The notes under the pieces are model-generated. The model was given only the letters and a program-made list of their open reading frames with translations. It was not told where the DNA came from and ran no database searches. Made by a program: the position numbers and the translations under genes. From assembly GCF_019977395.1 (NCBI RefSeq), contig NZ_AP024660.1, positions 248,001 to 312,000 on the forward strand: a DNA stretch of 64,000 nucleotides, read 5' to 3'. The DNA is from Arthrobacter sp. NicSoilC5. GTDB lineage: Bacteria > Actinomycetota > Actinomycetes > Actinomycetales > Micrococcaceae. Below are positions 9,037-17,787 of this stretch, piece by piece (position 1 is the first letter of the stretch; each line of letters opens with the position of its first letter).

Positions 9037-9579
9037 TCATGGCTGCAACTGGGCTGGCCGTCCCTCGGCGGGTGCCCAAGCCAAGCAGTCGGCGGCGCTA
9101 ATGAAGTAAGCATCCGGCCACGGGGCCCCTGGCCTCACTTGTGCTGGGTCGGGGATGATGAGCAGGATGGATCCTGGCCAGACGGGCTCCGGCAGCGCTT
9201 CTATCCACGCGCGCTGCACATGGTCGAAGCGGTTCCACAAGATGGTCACCCAAGACCCGGTCGGTTGAGTCGCATCAACATTCAGCAAAGTCACCTCGGT
9301 AGTGGTGCCGCTCGCCAGTTTGAGACTGTTAAAGGCTCTCCAGCGCTCTGCGGCATGTGCCTGCCACTGGCGGGATTCGGAGATGCGCTTCCACCAGCGC
9401 AGGCTCAGGAAAAGTGCAGCTGCCAGCCAAATGCCGCCGACAGTCGCAGTCACCGAAAGCGGGAGGCTGACGGCCGGGAAAAGTGCCAGGAAGAGAACGA
9501 GGAGTATCAAGACGCCGGCACTGGTCGATACCAGGGCGACTGTCGCAACTCTGGGTTTCATCACCGGATTTTCGACCAT
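9037..9579 (-). CDS. Hypothetical membrane protein, two N-terminal helices
   Basis: 180 aa. Two hydrophobic helices (about residues 11-36 and 41-60) are followed by a ~115-residue soluble domain with no recognised motif. It lies 20 bases after the relaxase gene on the same strand and is likely co-transcribed. A membrane-anchored accessory of conjugation is possible from context only. Confidence 0.6.
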   Translation of the reverse strand: MVENPVMKPRVATVALVSTSAGVLILLVLFLALFPAVSLPLSVTATVGGIWLAAALFLSLRWWKRISESRQWQAHAAERWRAFNSLKLASGTTTEVTLLNVDATQPTGSWVTILWNRFDHVQRAWIEALPEPVWPGSILLIIPDPAQVRPGAPWPDAYFISAADCLAWAPAEGRPAQLQP

Positions 9580-9599
9580 CGTCTTGTCCCTCTATCAGC

Positions 9600-12500
9600 T
9601 TAGAGCTGCCAGCCTGCGCTGGTAAGGACGACCTGCTGTGGAAAGTGCAATTCCCTTGAACTCGTTCCGGGGTGAGGAGGTATTACACGGGAATGGGCGT
9701 TGTCGATTGCCTGACTGAGTAGTTCACGCTGGGCAATGTGTTCCCACTCATAGTCGGCCGGAGGCAGGCCCAGGGGCAGGTGAGAGTCCGGCAGCGCCCA
9801 CCTGTCGCGAAATACGGCAACGTCACGGACCAGCTGCCAGGTATCGCGGCTGCTGCTCTCTTTGACGGCTTCGAGCAGAGCACGTTTCCACTCAGGGTCC
9901 CCTGTCAGAGCTGACAGGTTCACGGACTCGATCCTCTCGGATATGCGTGCCTTGACTTGCTCGATCATCTCCGCCAAGTCAGGGCGGCTGGGCGTAAGTT
10001 TCTCGGTCACGGGTCCAACAGCCGTCGACGGCATCCCCTTCACGAAGCGACGCAAGCGTGTGCTGAGAACAGCACACCGGTCGTTGGCACGGGTGGTGTC
10101 GTAGCCGACCTGGGCCAGTATGCGTTCCGCACTCGGGCGGCTGATGGCTGTGGCCTTCCGCCATGCCGCGACGGCTGCGCCCCACGACGGAGATTGTTCC
10201 AATTTCTGCGACGCTCCGGGCGCATTCTCATCCATCCACTGTTTTAGGTCCAGCCCTGCAGCGATCTGCGCCAGATAGTCGTACTCTCCGTAGAGCCGCT
10301 CGAGGCTGTCAGCCTTCCTGAGCTCGGCGTCGCGTACCTCGTGTGCGGTCCGTTCGGCACCTTCAGCCGCCAGCACCTCGCCAAGGATGCCCTGCCATGA
10401 GAGCTGTAGTGATGGATCTACAGCCGGGTGGCCGTCGTCGTCACCTTCGCTGACGTAGGCAAAGTTGCCGGCGCGGCCACGGGTCATGCTCACGTACAGC
10501 AGCTCGCGGGTGAGCCGGCCCTGGGTGACCACCGTGTGGCCGGTGTCCACCGTAACGCCTTGGGAACGGTGTGCCGTTGTCGCATACCCCAGTTCGACAG
10601 ATGACTCCAGATACGCTCCGGGGAGTATGACACTCGCGCCGGTGTCCCGCCGTCGAGCCAGCAGCGAGCCGTCGCGACGATTGATCTGAAGGACGTCGAA
10701 CAGCGTGCCATTACTCACGAAATTACCGTCGGTGTCGACTAGCTTCCGGTTATTTCCGCGGGCGATGACCGTGTCACCGGAACCCGCTCGTAGGCCATCG
10801 CTGAGAAGCACTGTGTGCTCGGGATCCACTTCACCCCGGGCAACCCGATCCGCCTGCGCCCGTTCATTGAGCAAGCCGACCGTTTCATTGTCGGCGGCGA
10901 TGAGGATGGATGACTTTCCTGCCCGAGTATCTTCCTGCCATGCGAGGTACGCCTTGTCAGCCATATCCACGTAGCTACCGTGCCGGATCCGCCCATGCCG
11001 GGCATAGTCGGCAATGGCTGAGTACTCACCCCTCCGGAGCTTCAGCGATGAGGCACGCTCCCACTCTTCATGGAATCTCCACACGGTGCTTAGCCGCGTT
11101 GCCTTTCCTTCCCGATCCAGCCAGCCAAGGACGCCGCCGGCATCAATCGCGTCCAGCTGGCCCGGGTCGCCTACCAAAAGAATCTTTGCATCGGCCTCCC
11201 GCGCTTGGTCCACCAGGGCGGCAAGCTGGGAAGTGGAAACCATTGAGGCCTCATCAATGATGATCAGCTGGTTTGCCCGGAAACACCACTGCTCCTGAGT
11301 GGCAGCGAGACGGGCAGCTTCCTGGGCGAACGCTATGTTCCGGCGCTCGCCGACGTGAGACATCTTCAGCTGGGCCTGTATATCGAAGAAGCGCTCGGCC
11401 CTGAAACAGGCTCCTTGCCCCGCCGACTCGTGCAGCCACTTTGTGACATTCTCGGTAGCCATAGCGAGTTCGCGCCCCAGCACATCCGCGCTCGCAGCTG
11501 CTGGGGCAAGCCCGACGACGCTTCCGGCGCCGTGCTCTGCTTCCCACGCCGCCTTGACCGCGCTCAACGTCGTGGTCTTTCCCGTGCCGGCAGGCCCAAC
11601 CAGGGCATCAAGCCGGTGGCCGCTGAGGATGACGTCGGCAACTGCGGCGCGTTGGTCTGCTTGAAGCTCCGGCTTCCCTGCCTGCCTGACATGCTCAAGG
11701 GAATCCATGACGACGTCGGCACGCACCACCGGGCCGCCGTAGTCGTTTCTTGCCCCCATGATCGCGTCCTCCCACGCGAGCGTTGACGTGTCGGTGTACA
11801 GCCGGGATCCGTGAAAGTCGAAGACGCTGCGTTCCCGGAGCCGGAGGTCCGCGGCTGCGGACGGAGGGAGGCTGTAGCGGTATTCGTTCAGCGGTACTGA
11901 CTGTTGTTCCGCCGCATCAGCGACGGCGCTGATCAGTGCGCTCCGGTCCGCCGCCGTGCGGCAGCGGATCTGCGCGCAGACCCGCTCAGCCTCAGCGAGT
12001 AGGTTCCAGCGGTTCCAGGTAGAGCGCCTGGCGGCGACGCGTTCACGAGCAAGCGTGGCGACGGAGCAGATCCAATCAGAGGTGAAATCCGTAAAGCGGA
12101 ACGGTGAACCCTTGAAGCGTTGTACGGCGGCGGCGGTAACGTCAGCTGGTTGGAATCCTCTGGCTATGGACCGCGCCCGCCATTGGCTTGAGAGTTCACG
12201 CAGAGGAGTGGGGAGGTCCGCCTTTGGGGCTCGCGTGGCGAGGGTGGCTTGCTGACGAAGCTTGATTATTGTTGCTGCGGTCGGCGGATGTCCGTGACCG
12301 GTGGTCCATTCCGCTACGAGGCGGTCTGTTTCCAGATTGATGAGACGAGACCGATTGGAGAACTCACGGATTAGTTCGTCATCTACTCCGGTCAGCTGCT
12401 GGCTGGGGTTACGGGTATTGGTGGACGGGGACCGGATTTCGGTGGCGCTTCCGAGCGTCCGGTGGAGGGCATCGAACAGGAGTCCGTTGTAGTGTTCGCT

Positions 12501-13160
12501 TGCAGCGACGGCGGCCTTGTACAGCGTACGGGAGTCGAGGGTTACCCACGTACCGTCGGTGACACGCTGGACCCGGTTGGCGATGACCAAGTGCGTGTGT
12601 AGCTGGGGGTCGCCCGTGCGAGATTCCCAGTGGTCGAACGCTGCGGCTATGGCTCCCATGGTGCCGATATGGGCGACGCCGTTCCGTCCGGCCCGCGTAT
12701 GGATGACGTTCTCTTCGAGCCATGACAGTGTCGCTGCTAACGCTTCGTGATGGGTTTGCAGGATCTGCTCCTGAGTGAGGCGAGGGCTGAGGGCCCAGAG
12801 AACCGACACAGATTTTGGCACGCTGAAGGTCAGGTCGAAGCCGACGACGCCGTGACGTACGGTCGGGGGACCGGTCTTGTTGTCGACGACGGAGGGCTGG
12901 TTGTGAGGACGGCCGAGCGGATGCAAGGTATCAGGATGCACGGCTGAGTCGAACACTGCCTTGGCGTCGGTTTCAGTGACCGGCGCCCCGGCCATGCGAT
13001 CGATGCCTCTGAGTCCGGCGCCGACCCATCGTCCTTCGGGTGTTCCGGCGTTCATGTAGTAAGTGGTTGCGTCAGCGGGAGAAACGGCAAGATCATTCGT
13101 CATTGTCGTTTTGAAAAGGTAGCGCAGGCCTGACTGTGCCGAGAGCCGCGCGATGGACAT
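9600..13160 (-). CDS. MobF-family relaxase/helicase
   Basis: 1186 aa from the ATG at 13160, two bases after the upstream stop; an in-frame start at 13205 would overlap that gene. Residues 1-300 form a TrwC/TraI-type HUH relaxase: tyrosines at 14, 34 and 35 are candidates for the nicking residue, and a three-histidine metal site is at H176, H187 and H189 (LHTH). The middle part is a RecD-like superfamily 1 helicase with Walker A GPAGTGKT at residues 522-529 and an IIDEASMV Walker B. The enzyme would nick oriT, stay attached to the 5' end and unwind the plasmid for transfer. The C-terminal ~250 residues are charged and helical. Confidence 0.93.
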   Translation of the reverse strand: MSIARLSAQSGLRYLFKTTMTNDLAVSPADATTYYMNAGTPEGRWVGAGLRGIDRMAGAPVTETDAKAVFDSAVHPDTLHPLGRPHNQPSVVDNKTGPPTVRHGVVGFDLTFSVPKSVSVLWALSPRLTQEQILQTHHEALAATLSWLEENVIHTRAGRNGVAHIGTMGAIAAAFDHWESRTGDPQLHTHLVIANRVQRVTDGTWVTLDSRTLYKAAVAASEHYNGLLFDALHRTLGSATEIRSPSTNTRNPSQQLTGVDDELIREFSNRSRLINLETDRLVAEWTTGHGHPPTAATIIKLRQQATLATRAPKADLPTPLRELSSQWRARSIARGFQPADVTAAAVQRFKGSPFRFTDFTSDWICSVATLARERVAARRSTWNRWNLLAEAERVCAQIRCRTAADRSALISAVADAAEQQSVPLNEYRYSLPPSAAADLRLRERSVFDFHGSRLYTDTSTLAWEDAIMGARNDYGGPVVRADVVMDSLEHVRQAGKPELQADQRAAVADVILSGHRLDALVGPAGTGKTTTLSAVKAAWEAEHGAGSVVGLAPAAASADVLGRELAMATENVTKWLHESAGQGACFRAERFFDIQAQLKMSHVGERRNIAFAQEAARLAATQEQWCFRANQLIIIDEASMVSTSQLAALVDQAREADAKILLVGDPGQLDAIDAGGVLGWLDREGKATRLSTVWRFHEEWERASSLKLRRGEYSAIADYARHGRIRHGSYVDMADKAYLAWQEDTRAGKSSILIAADNETVGLLNERAQADRVARGEVDPEHTVLLSDGLRAGSGDTVIARGNNRKLVDTDGNFVSNGTLFDVLQINRRDGSLLARRRDTGASVILPGAYLESSVELGYATTAHRSQGVTVDTGHTVVTQGRLTRELLYVSMTRGRAGNFAYVSEGDDDGHPAVDPSLQLSWQGILGEVLAAEGAERTAHEVRDAELRKADSLERLYGEYDYLAQIAAGLDLKQWMDENAPGASQKLEQSPSWGAAVAAWRKATAISRPSAERILAQVGYDTTRANDRCAVLSTRLRRFVKGMPSTAVGPVTEKLTPSRPDLAEMIEQVKARISERIESVNLSALTGDPEWKRALLEAVKESSSRDTWQLVRDVAVFRDRWALPDSHLPLGLPPADYEWEHIAQRELLSQAIDNAHSRVIPPHPGTSSRELHFPQQVVLTSAGWQL

Positions 13161-13162
13161 CG

Positions 13163-13672
13163 TCACAGCCGCGGGGCTCCTGCATGGCGGTTCGTTGGAT
13201 CCCATCCACGCCGGCGCATGATCTCCAACGTCTTAGGGTCAAGCGCCACTCCCTTTGCCTGGGCAACTGAGACAAGCCACGCCGCGATATGTGCCAGATC
13301 CTGGACATTGGTCCTTTGTGCGCGTTTTAGGCGGGCGACTTCAGACTGCAAGAGGCTGTTGCCCCGGAGCTGGTCAGACTTCTCGGCTTCGAGCCTGTCG
13401 ATTTCGGACGCTTGGGCGCGAAGCTTGGAGGTGAGTATGTCTCGCTGGCGTTGACACGACGTTGTCGTGGAGTCCAGTTGACGTTTGATTGCTTGGAGTT
13501 GGGCTTTGAGGTGGGGGGCAGTCGTTTTCGGTGCCGGAGCCACTGCTGAACGACTGGCGAGCCGGCGTTTGCGGTCCCGGTGCCGATTGGCGCACCGAGT
13601 GGAACAGAATCTTTGACTCGTCCGTGAGGGCTCGAACGAGCAATTGCAGTCAGCACAAGTTTTTGTATTCAC
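13163..13672 (-). CDS. Zinc-ribbon plus coiled-coil protein upstream of relaxase
   Basis: 169 aa. The N-terminus has a CADC pair and a second FCSTRC cluster around residues 6-27, which would form a small treble-clef zinc finger followed by a basic stretch. Residues 50-120 are a heptad-rich coiled coil. The C-terminal 45 residues are a helical domain. The gene ends 2 bases before the relaxase start, so they are coupled. A DNA-binding relaxosome accessory is a reasonable inference; the family is not recognised. Confidence 0.7.
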   Translation of the reverse strand: MNTKTCADCNCSFEPSRTSQRFCSTRCANRHRDRKRRLASRSAVAPAPKTTAPHLKAQLQAIKRQLDSTTTSCQRQRDILTSKLRAQASEIDRLEAEKSDQLRGNSLLQSEVARLKRAQRTNVQDLAHIAAWLVSVAQAKGVALDPKTLEIMRRRGWDPTNRHAGAPRL

Positions 13673-13889
13673 GTCCGTTCATCAGGACTGACGCCAACGG
13701 CAACATGACTGGCCGTGGGTCGCGGCTCACGCTGACGGCCTTGGATGCCAGAGGTGTGAGGGAAAATACTGCTGCGGTTGGAGGGGCTGTTAGCGATGTG
13801 GCATCTGGATAGTTGCGTAGGCGGACAGTTGTAGCCGGTGATGAGGTTACGCGGCTCTAAGCGTTGGATGGCTGTTGGTGATGCACGCC
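13673..13889. other. Intergenic region upstream of relaxase operon (candidate oriT/promoter)
   Basis: 217 bases between the relaxase operon and the next minus-strand gene. In MobF systems oriT often lies beside the relaxase operon, so this is a candidate. No long perfect inverted repeat was found by eye, and the call is positional only. Confidence 0.25.
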
Positions 13890-14894
13890 TTATGGTGCCA
13901 TCTGGGTTCTGCTGCGGCTTTCAAGCTCTCGTTCGGCGCTTTCGACAATGAAGTGGTCCCGTGCGCTGAGTCGCTGTCCTGCGACGGAGTTGGCCATCTC
14001 GCAATCGCGGATCTCCACTAGTCGCCGATGAAGCTGCGTTTGGGCGTGGTGGCAAAAGAAGAGCAGCGGGGTGGCGCGCCGGTTCAGCAGCACCAGCTCA
14101 TGCTGGCCATAAGCAACGTTGTTCCAGATGGGGCCGATCTTGACGAGCATCACCCGCGCACGCAGCCCGAGGATGCCGTGCCTGAGGCGGCCAGCCGTCC
14201 GGGGGAGGAGTAGGCCGAAGCTGACAAGCAGGACAGCAAAGGTTTCGCCTATCCAATACAGGTTGGTCAGGGCAATGGCAGCGGGGCTATCGGCGCCTTC
14301 GGTTCCGGTTACAACCCCATACAGCAGACGGTCGAGGAGGACCAGGGCAAACAAAACACAGCCGCCGGCGATAAGAATGAACGCCGAGCGGAAGACTTTC
14401 GCGCCCATGCGGGGAATGTGGCTGCGGCAGACCCGGGCTATGTCGAGACACACCCACATAATGAATGCAGATCCCGCCCAGAGGAAGACCGCCATGCCCG
14501 GCTGATCGCCATATCTCAGCGGCAAGTTGGGATCCGTCGTATCCACACGGCTGCCGAGAAACCCTGCCGTTACCGCGGTGCATGCAGCGAAGGTGACCCA
14601 ACCACCCAAGGCGAGTTGCCGCCGTCGTACTCCTGGATCCGGTACTGCTGCCAGCAACATTGCTGTTCGGAACTGCCAGAACCCAAGGAGGAGAGACAGG
14701 AGGGTGACCATGCCAATGCGGTTGTGGCCGCCGAGGAGGGGATCGCCCCAGTAGTAGACGGCAGGAACGTAGAGCGTACAAGCGATCGCGGCCAAGATGG
14801 TTGCACGGAACACGCTTCCGCGCTCGGGATCCAATGCTGCAGGCAGCCTGAGGATGGTCAACACCCAGAGTGCGGCGGCCGGTACCGCTTCCAT
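13890..14894 (-). CDS. MAB_1171c-like 7-TM membrane protein
   Basis: 334 aa with about seven hydrophobic helices spread over residues 5-235, then a ~95-residue soluble C-terminal domain (RHGILGLRARVML onward). This matches the actinobacterial MAB_1171c/DUF6545 family, annotated as putative transporters or membrane sensors of unknown function. Its ATG overlaps the stop of the ImmA-like gene by one base (ATGA), so the two are translationally coupled. Members of this family commonly sit beside ImmA/IrrE-like proteins, which supports a joint function. Confidence 0.75.
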   Translation of the reverse strand: MEAVPAAALWVLTILRLPAALDPERGSVFRATILAAIACTLYVPAVYYWGDPLLGGHNRIGMVTLLSLLLGFWQFRTAMLLAAVPDPGVRRRQLALGGWVTFAACTAVTAGFLGSRVDTTDPNLPLRYGDQPGMAVFLWAGSAFIMWVCLDIARVCRSHIPRMGAKVFRSAFILIAGGCVLFALVLLDRLLYGVVTGTEGADSPAAIALTNLYWIGETFAVLLVSFGLLLPRTAGRLRHGILGLRARVMLVKIGPIWNNVAYGQHELVLLNRRATPLLFFCHHAQTQLHRRLVEIRDCEMANSVAGQRLSARDHFIVESAERELESRSRTQMAP

Positions 14895-15376
14895 CAGCCG
14901 AATACGCGCCGAAACGCTAGGGGTTCGGTCGTAGGCTCGGTTTCGCTGTTGATTAGCCGCGTTGCAAGTTGGTCAGCGAGGGCCTCAGCTGTTAGCTCCG
15001 CATCATCGGTGTAGCTGCTGCGACCGAGGGCACGCACGATATCCACGTCGATGTCGGGGAGGAGTGCGGCAGCGAGTTCCTCATGTGTTCTCTGTAGGTC
15101 ATGGGAGAGGATCATGTGGCTGAATTCGTGCAGGATTATTTGCTGCCGGTGCCAGGCGGACTTCACTGGCGCGTGGAGGACGATGTCCCGGTCCGTGCAG
15201 ACCAGCCAGATGCCGCAGAGCTCCGTTCCAGCCAAGCCGGGCAACTCATCAATTTGTATCTTTCTGCCGCGTTGCGCTTCCAGTTTGTTCTGGATGAACT
15301 GCAGGGTGGCGTCGCCCGGCAAGCCGAAGGATTTCTCCGCCTTACGGGCTATCTTTCGCGCGTCACGATAATTCAT
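14894..15376 (-). CDS. ImmA/IrrE-like metallopeptidase
   Basis: 160 aa from the ATG at 15376; longer in-frame starts run into the upstream gene. A zinc-peptidase motif HEFSH lies at residues 83-87, and the N-terminus matches ImmA-type proteins (a helical region, then a GIWLVCTDRDIVLHA strand pair). ImmA peptidases usually cleave a repressor to switch on a mobile element. Here no XRE repressor gene is adjacent, but the gene is coupled to a 7-TM protein and an oxygenase. It overlaps the oxygenase gene by 14 bases. The substrate is unknown. Confidence 0.82.
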   Translation of the reverse strand: MNYRDARKIARKAEKSFGLPGDATLQFIQNKLEAQRGRKIQIDELPGLAGTELCGIWLVCTDRDIVLHAPVKSAWHRQQIILHEFSHMILSHDLQRTHEELAAALLPDIDVDIVRALGRSSYTDDAELTAEALADQLATRLINSETEPTTEPLAFRRVFG

Positions 15377-16253
15377 GGCTGGCGGTTTTCGGCTGCGGAA
15401 CGTTGTCGGGACCGATCTGATCCAGGGAGTATCCGCCTGGGTACAACGATGAGCCGGCTTTGCCTGGAGTGAAATGAGGATTCTGTCCGAGAGGCCGGCG
15501 CCGGCGGATGGCATTGCGGATCGCCAACCCACGCGTCATAAGGCCTGATGAGACCCGGCTCGGGCGGGGGAGTCCGAGCGCTTCGACGAGGCGTTCGTCG
15601 TCAAGCATCACGCTGATGATGTGGCTGGCGAAGGGCCACAGCGGGCGCGGCAGCCGGCTTTGGAAGACCTGTACTGTTGCGTCCATCAACTGTTGGCCTT
15701 CAGCTGATGGAGCGACGTGGGCTGCCTCGTAGCGGTCGAAGAACAGCTCGGCTTCAGCGTAGGTAGCGGGAATTCCAGCAATGTTCATCCGAGCGCCGAG
15801 CTCGGTGAAAAAGCTCGAAGCCGCAGCGAGTTCAGCTGACGTTGGCTGTCGCCAGCCATGGTGCTGGGTCCATCTGATGGGCACTACGAGCAGGGTGAGG
15901 AGGACGTAGAGGAAGTCATCGTTGCTGCCGGGGACGTTGCGGTGCGCGCGGTTTAGCAAGTCGATCATCTGGCGGCCGCGGTCGCTGTCCAAGCCGGACG
16001 CGATGAGCTCGTAGATGACGATTGCTGTGTCGTAGGAACGCTTCATTGGCCGCTGTTGGATCTCGCCGTTGGCGTGAAGAGTGGCCGCCATGCTGGGAAT
16101 GGCGAAGTTTCGGTAATAGGAGAGGAAGAAGCCGAGCTCCATGTCTGCGGCGAGGTCGAAGAGGACCATATGCCGGAATGTCTCTTGCCAGTCCTCCGGG
16201 GCGGCACGCTCCTGACGGCGCTGACTTGCGGCGAGACTTGTGTGGATGATCAT
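15363..16253 (-). CDS. MpaB/DUF2236-family oxygenase
   Basis: 296 aa, all-helical. The N-terminal third carries a DLAADMELGFFLSYYRNFAIPS segment, a conserved MKRSYDT motif and a central HRNVPGSNDDFLYVLLTL region, as in MpaB/latex-clearing-protein-like (DUF2236) proteins. Family members with a known activity are heme- or metal-dependent oxygenases, but most are uncharacterised. The gene overlaps the ImmA-like gene by 14 bases and is the second gene of the minus-strand operon. A run of G before the ATG may serve as the ribosome site. The substrate cannot be inferred. Confidence 0.72.
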   Translation of the reverse strand: MIIHTSLAASQRRQERAAPEDWQETFRHMVLFDLAADMELGFFLSYYRNFAIPSMAATLHANGEIQQRPMKRSYDTAIVIYELIASGLDSDRGRQMIDLLNRAHRNVPGSNDDFLYVLLTLLVVPIRWTQHHGWRQPTSAELAAASSFFTELGARMNIAGIPATYAEAELFFDRYEAAHVAPSAEGQQLMDATVQVFQSRLPRPLWPFASHIISVMLDDERLVEALGLPRPSRVSSGLMTRGLAIRNAIRRRRPLGQNPHFTPGKAGSSLYPGGYSLDQIGPDNVPQPKTASHELS

Positions 16254-16357
16254 CGTCCCCCCATTCTTCCTGCCGCTAAAGTGCGCTCAAAGTTGAGGGT
16301 GGCACGGCTCCCCAGCTCGGCGACTGGTTCCATGGTAGGACTGTTGCCATTGCCTGA

Positions 16358-16888
16358 CTAGGGAGACGTAGACGGGTCCACAGGATTGTTTTTGGGTGCC
16401 ATTGTCAGGGCTTTCATCAGCCCGCTCTCGCCCTGGCGCATCAACAGAGCATGGGCGGCTGTGAAAGCCGGCGCAGCGATCGGTGTCAGCATGTTCATCC
16501 AGCGCTGGGTAGGGCGCACACGCCATTCGATGTCCATGCGGGTTGCTTGCCCTCGATCGTCGGGTATGAGCGTTACCTGGCCTTTGCCTTCCAGGTGACC
16601 CCCGGCGTCGAACTCTATCTCGCGCGGTGCAACCACCATTGTGGGGTGGATGCTGATGGTGAGCGTGTAGCCCAATGCGGCCTTGAAGCTCAGGTGCGCG
16701 GTGGTTGCCTTGAGGATGTCTGCTTGGGAGCTGCTCTCGGCTGGCCAACGCTCCAAAGGCGCCGCGAAACTGCAACCGGGCCACCACTGCGGCCAGCTCA
16801 TGTCGATGTCCGCGATGATGGCCCAGACTTGCTCGGCCGGCGCAGGGAGGTACCAAGTGGAACTGAGATCGAAGAGACGAGGCTTCAT
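16358..16888 (-). CDS. SRPBCC (polyketide cyclase/START-like) protein
   Basis: 176 aa from the ATG at 16888. It has the helix-grip pattern: an N-terminal STWYLPAPAEQVWAIIADI segment, a WPQWWPG turn and a long C-terminal helix around residues 135-160. Family members bind hydrophobic ligands or lipids. It is the first gene of the minus-strand set and lies about 100 bases before the oxygenase, so a shared ligand with the DUF2236 protein is possible but unproven. Confidence 0.7.
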   Translation of the reverse strand: MKPRLFDLSSTWYLPAPAEQVWAIIADIDMSWPQWWPGCSFAAPLERWPAESSSQADILKATTAHLSFKAALGYTLTISIHPTMVVAPREIEFDAGGHLEGKGQVTLIPDDRGQATRMDIEWRVRPTQRWMNMLTPIAAPAFTAAHALLMRQGESGLMKALTMAPKNNPVDPSTSP

Positions 16889-17787
16889 GTTGTTATCTTG
16901 GCACCTCCGTGAAGGGGGGATGCTCATCCTATCCGCCCGCTTCTGTCAGGTTTGAGTTAAAGACTTAGGTGCTGAAACGTACAAGAACGGACTTCTCGAA
17001 CCTATTCTGACGGAGTCGGCGCCGCTGCCTGACGTCAGGTTGGTGTGTACTCCTCCCAAAGACATCTGCCACTGGGGTCGCGTTCTTGAGACCGGACTGG
17101 ATAGCGTTTGTTCTTGCGGCAACGGCTTATCGACTACCCGTTTACGACCGCGTTCAACGCGGCCGCGTGATGCTCGGATTTGCCAACATCAAGCCGCAGT
17201 AGACCTCGTATCCTTCGTTCATCCGGCGCTCCCTTGCACCACTTCTGGCCACAGTCACGACACCCGATGCTGGCACCCACGTTACAAAGAGACCTGGATC
17301 CTTCGGAAGGAGCCAACCGTGTCCCTATCAGCAGTCAACGCGTGTCTCCGAACCTGGCGACAACACCCCCGGATCATCAGTGACAGGGCAAGAAAGTCAT
17401 ACCAGGTCCAGCGCCCAAATCCCCGGCCCTCGGGGACGCAATAAATGTAATGGGGGGTGAAGTTATTGCGTGAGTCGAACCCCGGGTGCTGTCAACGACT
17501 TAAGTAAGGATGCGGCCGACTGCTGAACTCAGACTCGGAGGCGAACATCCGAGCGAATGATAGCACGGCGACCGTACTTTCGGATTCAAACTTCCGTACA
17601 AATTCCGGATTCAAAACGTATGCAAGTCAGATTGTCGTCGTGGGATTCGCCCACTTAGATGGAACCTGCCAAGTGACGTGCACAACAGACTAAAACTGGC
17701 CTCAGCGTCGAGGCACCCGCAGGAATGGTGGCCGCACAGCAGCTCTACCGGCTCGCCCCCCCCCAACCAAATCCAGGAGCATTTCCC
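16889..17787. other. Non-coding stretch upstream of the APC permease
   Basis: About 900 bases with no convincing gene on either strand; the open frames present lack a ribosome site and protein-like composition. It must hold the promoters for the minus-strand SRPBCC operon and the plus-strand permease. The only structure seen is a pair of direct repeats and a short inverted repeat at its right end, listed separately. Confidence 0.6.
17534..17615. promoter_or_regulatory. Inverted repeat plus tandem direct repeat upstream of permease
   Basis: CTCGGA at 17534-17539 is mirrored by TCCGAG at 17548-17553. Just downstream, CCGTAC...CGGATTCAAA occurs twice (17572-17590 and 17594-17615), with spacing in the middle differing by three bases. 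The arrangement about 200 bases before the permease gene resembles regulator-binding sites; no regulator can be named. Confidence 0.35.

Noticed and set aside
13673..13889. Definite oriT call
   Set aside because: Position fits, but no recognisable nic site or long dyad was seen; kept only as a candidate region.
17460..17500. Possible tRNA T-arm-like sequence (GTCGAACCCCGGG)
   Set aside because: No matching acceptor, D or anticodon arms could be built around it on either strand.
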